NCBI RefSeq assembly: GCF_002157685.2
Contig: NZ_AP026738.1
Coordinates: forward strand, 2,418,001-2,482,000
Length of the DNA: 64,000 bases
Reading direction: 5' to 3'
From: Comamonas thiooxydans
GTDB lineage: Bacteria > Pseudomonadota > Gammaproteobacteria > Burkholderiales > Burkholderiaceae_C
Shown here: piece after piece, positions 9,634 to 16,879 of the stretch
Layout: every line of letters starts with the position of its first letter
Position numbering within the stretch: the first letter of the stretch is position 1
Notes under the pieces: model-generated
Database searches by the model: none
The model's input: only the letters and a program-made list of their open reading frames with translations
Told to the model about the DNA's origin: nothing
Position numbers and translations under genes: made by a program

Positions 9634-9797
9634 GGTGATACCTCTAAAGTGAGTAACGGATCGAAAACATCTACACGGGTTGGGTGCCGGTTTGCAGGGC
9701 CGGCGGCAAGTGGCGTGCAAGGCCGCGATGCGATCTGCTCTCCTTTCAAATTCAATGGTGTGGAACTGGTGAATCGGTTTGTTGGAGATTCCGAGGA

Positions 9798-10127
9798 CTA
9801 GGGCGTGCCGCCGCTGCCCCCGCCTGCGCCACCGCTTTGGTTGCTGGTCAGCGAGCCGCCAATATTGATGACATTGACTGCCTGCGGTGGCGTTTTGAAG
9901 CTGCGCTCGTAGCGCTCCATGGTGTGCGCTGCGGCTCGACCGTCCATGCCTGTGGCTCCATCAACACCGACGCCAGGAGTCTTGCCGGCTTCAGGGTTGA
10001 GGGTCATCTGCATGCGGGCGGTGCGCACAGCCTCGCCAAAACGAGCGTCGTAGTGAGGGGTTGTGCTGCCGCAGCCCGCCAGCAGGGCTGCGAGGGCCAC
10101 GGGAAATAGGATGCTGCGTTCGATCAT
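9798..10127 (-). CDS. Small Tad-locus lipoprotein
   Basis: 109-residue predicted lipoprotein: signal sequence MIERSILFPVALAALLAGC with lipobox LAGC (Cys19), then a hydrophilic body and a Gly/Ser-rich tail (GGAGGGSGGTP). GGAGGC lies six bases before the ATG. It stands 14 bp after cpaC, the position that RcpB/CpaD outer-membrane lipoproteins occupy in other Tad loci. It is much shorter than those and I cannot show homology. A role as secretin partner or pilotin is inferred from position only. Confidence 0.75.
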   Translation of the reverse strand: MIERSILFPVALAALLAGCGSTTPHYDARFGEAVRTARMQMTLNPEAGKTPGVGVDGATGMDGRAAAHTMERYERSFKTPPQAVNVINIGGSLTSNQSGGAGGGSGGTP

Positions 10128-10141
10128 GGCTTGCCTCCGGT

Positions 10142-11743
10142 TCAGGTGGGCGGATTCAGGGGGGCGGGACGGTCAACCGAGGGCTCGGCCGGTGCTTGGG
10201 GTTGCAGCTCCTGAGGTGCTGCTACCGGGGCAGGTGCCGGAGCTGGGGTTTCAGTGCCGGACGGCATGGCTGCGGCGGGCGCAGTCCTCGCGGCTGACGC
10301 GGGCTTGGAGCTTTCCAGCGCACCGTTGAGATAGACCTCGGCGCGTGAGGGCACCACATGGTTGTCGGTGGGCACTCTGGGTGCTTCTGCGAGTGCCTGC
10401 ACCAGGCGCGGAGTGATGATGAACATCAACTCGGTCTGATCGGTCTGGAACTCGGTGCTGCGGGCCAGCGCGCCGAGAACCGGTATTTCCCCCAGTCCCG
10501 GAAAGCGTTTGACGGCCTCGGTGATGTTGTTTTTGATGAGACCGGCAATGACCAGGCTTTGCCCGTCATTGAGCTGCACCGTGGTGTCTGCGCGTCGCAC
10601 CGAAAGCGAGGGGATGACCGAGGTGACGCCATTGATGGCGGTGAAGGGTGAGCCTGTCTGAGACAGGTCGGACACTTCTGAGACCAGCTTGAGATTGACG
10701 CGTGAGCCACCCAGTACGGTGGGCGTGAACTTGACGCCGATGCCGAACTCTTTTTCCTCCAGCGTCATCACTGGCACGCCAGTGGTATTGCTCTGTGCGA
10801 CGGGAATAAAGATCTTGCCGCCCGAGAGAAAGCTGGCCTGTTGGCCGCTGATGGCCATGATGTTGGGCTCGGCCAGGATTCGCACCAGGCCGTCGTCTTT
10901 TTGGCCGTCAATGCTGATCGAGCCTTTGCCTATGCGCATGGCGCTCAGCAGTCCGCCGCCGCCACTCAGGAAGTTGGACGCGATGGAGAAGGTGTTCATG
11001 CCATTGCTGGTGATGCGCTGGCCCGCAAGGCTGGCCCCGAGCTTGTCGAGCAATGTCTTGCTGACCTCGGCAATCTTGACTTCCAGCATTACCTGGTGAG
11101 GCGAAGTGGTGCGCAGCAGGTTGACGATCTTCTTGCTGTCGCTGTAGGCGCCGGCGAGCGTCACCACATCGTCCAGGCGCAGCGGATTGCTGATCTCTCC
11201 GCTCAGGACCAGGGCATTGTCGGCGCCCTGGACGCGGATGCTGCGTTCCTCGGGCATGAGCTCGCTGAGCTTGGCCTGCAGCGGCCCCGGGTCCATGGTG
11301 ACGATCACGTCCTTGATGAAGCAGGCACCCTGGGCGTTTTGCAGGATGACGTTCATGGAGCCGGACTTGCGGCCGCGAAAGAACAGGTCTCGCGGGCTGA
11401 GCAATTGCACCTCGATATCGCCCATGCCGTTCTGCATTTGCGGCTGGCTATTCGCGGCCATGGGTGCTGCTGCCTGGCCCGCTCCGGGTGTCTGGCCGCT
11501 CACCAGGATGCGCGCCATGGGCGAGCTCAGCGGAATGACCACGGATTTTCCCAGCGTGACGGTGGTCGGATCCTCCGTGCGGATGGCCGTGCAATTCCTG
11601 GCGGGCAGGGTGTTGCGGGGAGCTGCGGGAGCTGCCGCAGCCACGGGGCCGGGCTGGGCAGGTGTGCCCGCAGATTGGGCCAGCACAGGTGCTGAGCTGG
11701 CGAGCAGCATGCTAGCTGCTATGTATAGGTGATGATGTTGCAC
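10142..11743 (-). CDS. cpaC: Tad pilus secretin CpaC/RcpA
   Basis: Outer-membrane secretin channel for the Flp pilus, 533 residues. A signal peptide (1-22, ending PVLAQ) is followed by the N-terminal RcpA/CpaC domain (about 50-140), a BON-like segment containing RVQGADNALVLSGEI, and the secretin domain (about 240-450) with VMLEVKIAEVSKTLLDKLGA and QTELMFIITPRLV. The C-terminal 80 residues are Pro/Ala-rich. The start is GTG at 11743, preceded by GAGAGG; no ATG lies nearer that keeps the signal peptide. It lies 33 bp after cpaB and 14 bp before the small lipoprotein gene. Confidence 0.93.
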   Translation of the reverse strand: MQHHHLYIAASMLLASSAPVLAQSAGTPAQPGPVAAAAPAAPRNTLPARNCTAIRTEDPTTVTLGKSVVIPLSSPMARILVSGQTPGAGQAAAPMAANSQPQMQNGMGDIEVQLLSPRDLFFRGRKSGSMNVILQNAQGACFIKDVIVTMDPGPLQAKLSELMPEERSIRVQGADNALVLSGEISNPLRLDDVVTLAGAYSDSKKIVNLLRTTSPHQVMLEVKIAEVSKTLLDKLGASLAGQRITSNGMNTFSIASNFLSGGGGLLSAMRIGKGSISIDGQKDDGLVRILAEPNIMAISGQQASFLSGGKIFIPVAQSNTTGVPVMTLEEKEFGIGVKFTPTVLGGSRVNLKLVSEVSDLSQTGSPFTAINGVTSVIPSLSVRRADTTVQLNDGQSLVIAGLIKNNITEAVKRFPGLGEIPVLGALARSTEFQTDQTELMFIITPRLVQALAEAPRVPTDNHVVPSRAEVYLNGALESSKPASAARTAPAAAMPSGTETPAPAPAPVAAPQELQPQAPAEPSVDRPAPLNPPT

Positions 11744-11776
11744 AGCCGACCTCTCTGAGTTGTTGCGAGTAGAAGA

Positions 11777-12622
11777 TCAGAAGCAGTTGAGAGTGCGAGC
11801 GCCGCCCTGGATGACCTCGACACAGGTAGCCGTCGAAGTCTGGGGTGCGGGCCTGGCTCGCTGCATTGCGGGTTTGGCAGGAGCTGCGACCTTGATGGGT
11901 GCAGGGGTTGGTTCGGGTGTTCCAAAAAGCTGGTGCTTGGTGATGCCAGCGGTGCTGGTCGGGTCCTTGTCAATCTGGTTGCGCAGCACCAGTGAAAGAT
12001 TGCCTACGCTGCGTGCAAGATCGAGTTTCTCGGCATCTTCCGGGCTCAACTCGAGCGTGACGGCACTCACCACCTTGGGTTTGGTCTCGTCACGATCGGC
12101 CTCCTGGGCCACGGCCAGAACCAGCACGTTCTCCAGCACGGTTTTGCTGATCTGGCGCGACTCTTCTGTCTTGCCGTTCTGCTCCTGCTGGGCATTGACC
12201 ACCACATCCACGTAGTTGCCGGGCAGGGCGAAGCCCGCAACACCGACCACATCGTTGACGCGCACCGTCATGGCCCGCTTGCCCGGAGCGATGACGGCAG
12301 CCAGTCCGCCCTTGGTGCCGACCGGGGCCAGCTTGCCTTCGAGCACGGCTTCGCCGCGCAGCACTCCGACCTTGACGACGCGATCCTGTAGCTGTTGCAT
12401 ATCATGGAAGGCGCCATCAGGTATCGAGCCCCGTGGCCAGTCCACCGTGTTCAGCATGGTCGGCAGAATCTTGCCGCCCAGTGGAATGTCGGTGGCAGCG
12501 ACGACCACCTTGTCGGCGTCTAAGCTGCCGCGTTGGGCCACCCAGTTGGCGGCGTAGACAGCCGCTGCCAGACTGGCCAGTGCTGCGAGGATAAACAGAC
12601 CCAAAGCTTTGAGGTTTTTCAT
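11777..12622 (-). CDS. cpaB: Flp pilus assembly protein CpaB/RcpC
   Basis: 281-residue periplasmic protein anchored by an N-terminal helix (about 7-28, LGLFILAALASLAAAVYAANW). A SAF domain (about 38-105; VVVAATDIPLGGKILPTML) is followed by the RcpC domain (VRVNDVVGVAGFALPGNYVDVVV, about 120-150). In other Tad systems this protein modulates secretin and pilin function in the periplasm. The C-terminus carries two cysteines (TCVEVIQGGARTLNCF). The ATG at 12622 has GGGAG upstream. It is the second gene of the operon, 32 bp after cpaA. Confidence 0.93.
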   Translation of the reverse strand: MKNLKALGLFILAALASLAAAVYAANWVAQRGSLDADKVVVAATDIPLGGKILPTMLNTVDWPRGSIPDGAFHDMQQLQDRVVKVGVLRGEAVLEGKLAPVGTKGGLAAVIAPGKRAMTVRVNDVVGVAGFALPGNYVDVVVNAQQEQNGKTEESRQISKTVLENVLVLAVAQEADRDETKPKVVSAVTLELSPEDAEKLDLARSVGNLSLVLRNQIDKDPTSTAGITKHQLFGTPEPTPAPIKVAAPAKPAMQRARPAPQTSTATCVEVIQGGARTLNCF

Positions 12623-12654
12623 GGGAGGCTCCCGCTATGCCGTGATGTAAGTGA

Positions 12655-13245
12655 CTAGACCCAGGTGAACTGCCGAGCGACCAGGAACGCCAGGGTTCCC
12701 AGGGCGATGCTGACGCCGTAAGGCAAGGTGCCTACCGAATGCGCCGAGTTGGAGCGAGCATCGGGACGGATCCCCGCAGCGACATTGACGTAGAGCAACT
12801 GCACTGCCTCGGCCGAGTTGCGCACCAGCTTGCCGGCCATGCGGTGCCAGAGTGCGTAGCTGATGGCAGCCACACCGCCGGTGATGAAGATAAAGATCAC
12901 GGCCTGACAGGCGGCGGCGGGGCCTAGAAAGCTGCCGACCATGGCCATCAGCTTCACGTCGCCGGCTCCCATGGCATGCAGCAGATAGAGAGGCAGCATC
13001 AATGCCAGGCCTACCGCCATGCCGCCCAGCGCCCAGAAAAAGCCGCCGGTGTGGGGATGAGGGGCTAGCAGGCCGTAGAGCAGGGCCAGGGCGGCGCCGC
13101 CGAAGGTCAGGCGATTGGGGATGCGACGTGTGCGCAGGTCACAGATGCTGGCTGCCAGCAAAAGCAGCAACAGGATCAGCGAACGCGGCTCGGTGAAAAC
13201 GGCGGCCACGAGTTCGGATGCTGCGCTGAGTTCGGAAGATGTCAT
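12655..13245 (-). CDS. cpaA: Prepilin peptidase CpaA/TadV
   Basis: 196-residue A24-family aspartic membrane protease that removes the Flp and TadE leaders. Both catalytic aspartates are visible: Asp36 in CDLRTRRIPN and Asp96 in the GAGDVKLM motif. It lacks the N-terminal methyltransferase domain of PilD, as is normal for TadV. About five membrane segments are apparent. The ATG at 13245 is chosen over a TTG six bases upstream because GGAGG sits six bases before it. It is the first gene of the tad operon, with a promoter candidate about 170 bp upstream. Confidence 0.93.
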   Translation of the reverse strand: MTSSELSAASELVAAVFTEPRSLILLLLLLAASICDLRTRRIPNRLTFGGAALALLYGLLAPHPHTGGFFWALGGMAVGLALMLPLYLLHAMGAGDVKLMAMVGSFLGPAAACQAVIFIFITGGVAAISYALWHRMAGKLVRNSAEAVQLLYVNVAAGIRPDARSNSAHSVGTLPYGVSIALGTLAFLVARQFTWV

Positions 13246-13410
13246 GGTCAACCTCCAGTCCTGTGTTCAGCGAATCCTGTTCGGGCCTCAGAGTTGACGC
13301 TGGCTGTCTGCTGCGTTCAGCTCATCTGACTGGTGTCCACAGGATTCGGGCTATGTGTGACTAAATACAATTTTTCTATCAACTTCATTCTTTTGTTTAA
13401 TTTTGTGGAA

Positions 13411-13439
13411 ATACTATTCCTATAGAAATCGCTTATCAA
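13411..13439 (-). promoter_or_regulatory. Candidate sigma-70 promoter for the tad operon
   Basis: On the minus strand, TTGATA (13434-13439) and TAGTAT (13411-13416) are separated by exactly 17 bp inside an AT-rich island (about 13360-13470) that stands out from its GC-rich surroundings. It is the only such element seen ahead of cpaA. It implies a 5' leader of about 160 nt. No regulator-binding motif was recognised. Confidence 0.5.
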
Positions 13440-14117
13440 TATTTGAGTTCGTAAGGATTTTTCTAATCTGAATGAGATGCAAATGTGACGCCGTTGTAGG
13501 TTGCGTAAGCAGTGGTCTCATGCGCTTGCTGACGCAGACCGGCTCACGCCGCATGACGGGTCTTGAGTCTTGGATCGTGAGCGTGGGCGCTGAAAGGCGC
13601 GGGCTCGGAGCCTGAGTGTCTGGGCTCTTTAGATAGCTTCTGAGCAAATCGCGCAGGCCTTCGAAGACCTGCTTCCTGCCGGGTAGCTGCTCTCGGCGCA
13701 GGCTTGGGAATACGCTGAACTTTGCTTCGAGCGTTACCCATTTTTAGAAGCTTGCAATGCCTGCCGGTGCATGGCCTGGCTGCTTCGGCATGTTGGCTCC
13801 GTGGCTTGGGACAGGGTCTGAGCCAGGGTTGAGTAGCCGCTTTGAGGGATGGGGCCGAGGTAGTCCTCGACCACCAGCAGTCATGTGCCGAGGCAGTTTG
13901 TTCGCCAGGCGCCAAGGCTGCGGTCTGGTTGCCTGTCTGCTGTGGGTGAAGGCTCAGTCCATCCGATGCAGGATGAGCGCATTCGCATCGGATACGGTTC
14001 TATCGAAAAATAGCGCCTGGCGGTTGATATGCAATGACTTCGATGCAGAAAGACCCGGATGCGCTCATCCAGCGATCGCCAGCAGCTTTGATGTTGATAG
14101 CAATCGTCTTGCCGGCT
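13440..14117. other. Gene-poor stretch upstream of the tad promoter
   Basis: About 680 bp between the tad promoter region and the stop of the MFS gene. Short frames (13544-13915 minus, 13757-14197 plus) are rich in Arg, Pro, Cys and Trp, as is usual for non-coding frames here, and have no recognisable product. I see no RNA gene. It could be decayed coding sequence. Confidence 0.45.
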
Positions 14118-15311
14118 TCAGGCGTTTGCCCTGCGCTGGCTGTGCAGGCCCAGCAGCACCAGCACGACGGCCACCAGGGGCAGCATGCCGATATTGATGC
14201 CGTTCCAGCCAGCGCTGTGCAGCAACTGCCCCGATCCGAACGAGGCCACGGCCACCGTGCCGAAGACCAGGAAATCGTTGAGTGCCTGCACCTTGGCGCG
14301 CTCCGAAGGGCGGTAGCACTCGGTCAGCAGCGCCGTGGCTCCGATGAAGCCGAAGTTCCAGCCCACGCCCAGCAAAATCAGCGAGCCCCAGAAGTGGAAG
14401 ATATCCAGGCCCATCAAGGCCAGCACGCCAGCCGCGCCTATCATCAGCAGGCCCAGAGCGGTCACGGGTCGCTTGCCATAACGCGCAATCAGCTTGCCGG
14501 TGAAGAAGCTGGGCACGAACATGGCCAGCACATGCCATTGAATGCCCATGGCGGCTTCGCCCACGCTATGGCCGCAGCCCACCATGGCCATGGGGGCGGC
14601 GGTCATCAGGAACGCCATCAGTCCGTAGCTGACCACACCGGCAGCGCAGGCCACGACGAATTGGGGGGAGCGGGCAATCTCGCCCAGAGGCCTGGCGTCG
14701 CCAGCCACGGCGGTTTTGGTCTGAGGCGGCTGTAGGCGCAGGCCCATGAGCAAGGGCAGGGCCAGCAGGGCCAGGACCGCCTGGCTGTAGAAGCTGCCGG
14801 CAAACGGTGTGGCGGGCAGGGCGTCGCGCGTCCAGATCACCACCTGCGGCCCGATGATGGCGGCAATCAGCCCCCCGATCATCACACGCGAAATGGCCTT
14901 GGCCTGTTGCGCAGGCTCGCTCACCATATCGGTGGCGGCGAAGCGGTAACTCTGCACGCAGGCCGCATAAAAGCCAGCCAGCGCCGTGCCGATGCAGAAG
15001 GTGACGAAGTCGCTGCGGGCAATGCCTTGCGCGGCGACCACGCCGGAGATCACGCCCAGAACGGCGCCCAGCACATAGGCCGCGCGGCGGCCCATGCGGT
15101 TCATGATCCAGGCGGCCGGCAGTGTGGACAGCGCCAGCCCGAGCTGGTAGATGCTGACCGGCAAGGTGGACGCGGTGGGGTTGGACGACAGTTGCTGCCC
15201 GACCAGACCGCCCAGTGAGATGATGATGGGCGGAGAGGCACCTCCCAGGGACTGGGCTGCGACCAGCAGGCCCATATTGCGGCTTTGTTGTGTGTTGTTG
15301 TCTGATTGCAT
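14118..15311 (-). CDS. MFS transporter
   Basis: 397-residue major facilitator with about 12 hydrophobic segments and the loop 2-3 motif MNRMGRRAAYVLGA; the second half repeats a weaker version (ARYGKRPVTALG). Substrate unknown. The ATG at 15311 (MQSDNNTQQSRN) gives a typical short cytoplasmic N-terminus; an in-frame start at 15368 would add 19 polar residues without a better ribosome site. It is divergent from the secreted-protein gene at 15445 and convergent with nothing. Context does not hint at a substrate. Confidence 0.85.
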   Translation of the reverse strand: MQSDNNTQQSRNMGLLVAAQSLGGASPPIIISLGGLVGQQLSSNPTASTLPVSIYQLGLALSTLPAAWIMNRMGRRAAYVLGAVLGVISGVVAAQGIARSDFVTFCIGTALAGFYAACVQSYRFAATDMVSEPAQQAKAISRVMIGGLIAAIIGPQVVIWTRDALPATPFAGSFYSQAVLALLALPLLMGLRLQPPQTKTAVAGDARPLGEIARSPQFVVACAAGVVSYGLMAFLMTAAPMAMVGCGHSVGEAAMGIQWHVLAMFVPSFFTGKLIARYGKRPVTALGLLMIGAAGVLALMGLDIFHFWGSLILLGVGWNFGFIGATALLTECYRPSERAKVQALNDFLVFGTVAVASFGSGQLLHSAGWNGINIGMLPLVAVVLVLLGLHSQRRANA

Positions 15312-15444
15312 AAATCGCTTCGGCTGCCCATGCTTGTACGCAGATTTGTCACATCTTGCAGCATTCATATTGGCCGCACATTAAAAGGTTTGCTGCGGGC
15401 ATGGTGCAGTCGCGAGCCTGGTGATCGAAGTGAACGGGAGTGAT

Positions 15445-16725
15445 ATGACGTTGAAATGCCTGACTGGCCGGGCTGCAGGCCTGAACATTGCTCTGGCGCT
15501 CATGAGCTGGGCGTCGATGACGCATGCCGGGACGGCAGACGCCCCGCATGAAGCGGTGGTCTGGTCCGCGAGCTATCGCGGCGAGATCGCCGGCAAGGCG
15601 GTCAAGCTGGAGCTGTGGCGACTCGACGGCGCCGTCGGCGGCAGCTATTGCTACGAGCCCTGCAATCGGCCTGGCGCAACACTTGATCTGGAAGGCTCGG
15701 CAAGCGGGCAACTGACCGAGACGCCGATGGCGAGTGCAAGCGATCCCAAGCCTTCGGGCCGCTGGTCGCTGGCGGCCTTGCCTGGCATGGCGCCACCGCG
15801 TCTGCAGGGCCAGTGGCAGTCCATGGACGGCAAGAAGCGCTGGCCGCTCAATCTGCTGCGCCAGCCCTCGGTTTTTTCCCATGCGCTGAATTACGAGCTG
15901 CGCCTGCTGATGGATCAGAAGCTGCGTTCTCTGGCCGACTGCGGCGAACATACGGATCTCCAGGTTTCCGCCATTCAGGTCTATGAGCAGGGGCGCTTGA
16001 AGCAAAGCCTGCCGACCGCCGCCGTGGGCAGTTGCTGGCTGGTGCAGCCGCGCTGGGTGGATGCGAATTTTGACGGCTGGCCTGACCTGACCCAGGCGCT
16101 GGATCTGCCTGCGGGGCCGAATATTGCGCACCGCACCTGGCTTTACGACCCGGGCACGCAGAAGCTGGTGCTGGGGCCGCAGTCCCTGCAGGACATCAGC
16201 TCACCCGCATTCGATGGCAAGGCCAGGCGCATCTACAGCGAATGGCGCGCCAGCTGTTGTAGCCATGGCGTAAACATCTATGCCTGGAAGCCCGCAGGGC
16301 TGGAACTGGTCGAGCAGGCTGAAAGCCATATGCTGCCGGTGCGCAAGGGCGGCAAGCTCATGGCCTGCTATCAGGTGCCGGACTATGCGCAAGGCCATGT
16401 GCACTGGCCTGCCGGCCTCTACCAGCGGGGAGGCGAGCTGAGTCTGGGGCAGGAGCCCGCTGCCGACTGGTGCGATGCCGATCCTGCTGCGACCATGGGC
16501 CAGAACCTGGTACAGGTGCTGGCCGAGCCCAGACCCGGACAGCCACCCCAGATCCTCAAGGCCTATGGCCCAAGCTACCGCAAGGTCGATACGCCCAAAG
16601 GTGCCCGTTACTGCCCCGATATCGCAGTCTTCGATGCCGATGCCCACAAGGTGGTGCGTGTACTGATGAGCGAGAATGCCGAGCAGGACTGCGAGACGGA
16701 AAAGCCCGCAGGGGCCCAGCCTTGA
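15445..16725 (+). CDS. Secreted XAC2610-like protein of unknown function
   Basis: 426-residue predicted secreted protein with a signal peptide (about 1-29, ending MTHAG). The central segment WVDANFDGWPDL resembles the FG-GAP-like Asp-rich motif of the XAC2610-related family (from memory). There are many Cys and Trp residues, consistent with a disulfide-bonded periplasmic protein. The ATG at 15445 has GGGAG six bases before it; a GTG at 15421 is in frame but has no such site. It is followed by an iron-uptake locus but separated from it by a Fur box, so co-transcription is unlikely. No enzymatic motif was recognised. Confidence 0.7.
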   Translation: MTLKCLTGRAAGLNIALALMSWASMTHAGTADAPHEAVVWSASYRGEIAGKAVKLELWRLDGAVGGSYCYEPCNRPGATLDLEGSASGQLTETPMASASDPKPSGRWSLAALPGMAPPRLQGQWQSMDGKKRWPLNLLRQPSVFSHALNYELRLLMDQKLRSLADCGEHTDLQVSAIQVYEQGRLKQSLPTAAVGSCWLVQPRWVDANFDGWPDLTQALDLPAGPNIAHRTWLYDPGTQKLVLGPQSLQDISSPAFDGKARRIYSEWRASCCSHGVNIYAWKPAGLELVEQAESHMLPVRKGGKLMACYQVPDYAQGHVHWPAGLYQRGGELSLGQEPAADWCDADPAATMGQNLVQVLAEPRPGQPPQILKAYGPSYRKVDTPKGARYCPDIAVFDADAHKVVRVLMSENAEQDCETEKPAGAQP

Positions 16726-16803
16726 AAATGGTTTATCGCTATGAATGGAAATCGCTTGCTGCTATCGTTTTGAGAATGTTTGCTTGTTATACAATTTAGA
16801 TAA

Positions 16804-16820
16804 TTGAGATTCATTCTCAA
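16804..16820 (+). promoter_or_regulatory. Fur box upstream of the siderophore receptor
   Basis: TTGAGATTCATTCTCAA is a 6-5-6 palindrome that matches the core of betaproteobacterial Fur sites (TGAGAATnATTCTCA type). It lies in an AT-rich stretch 60 bp before the receptor ATG, next to TATACAAT (about 16788-16795), a possible -10. Iron-dependent repression of the receptor and the following esterase gene is the expected consequence. Confidence 0.75.
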
Positions 16821-16879
16821 CAAGCCTTAGCCACGCACTTCGTTTTAGCCATAGGAGATCGATCAAAGACGAGGTCTAC

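Larger units (their letters stand above)
8630..9640. repeat. 397-bp tandem repeat carrying the three flp genes
   Basis: The stop-to-stop distance between copies is exactly 397 bp twice (8630, 9027, 9424). The 187-bp spacers 8840-9026 and 9237-9423 differ at about four positions by eye. Each spacer holds an inverted repeat just after the stop (GCCATGAC arms around GGAGCCGCGCTCACT, minus strand) and a second one (TGGCGC...GCGCCA) nearer the next start. Similarity ends shortly after 9640. The array is 2.5 units long. Confidence 0.93.

Noticed and set aside
8630..9640. Possible CRISPR array or phage repeat because of regular spacing
   Set aside because: The repeated unit is 397 bp and contains complete pilin genes; there are no short repeats with unique spacers.
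13544..14197. Two open frames (13544-13915 minus, 13757-14197 plus) in the gap before the tad operon
   Set aside because: They overlap each other, lack ribosome sites and have Arg/Cys/Pro-rich translations; the second runs into the 3' end of the MFS gene in antisense.
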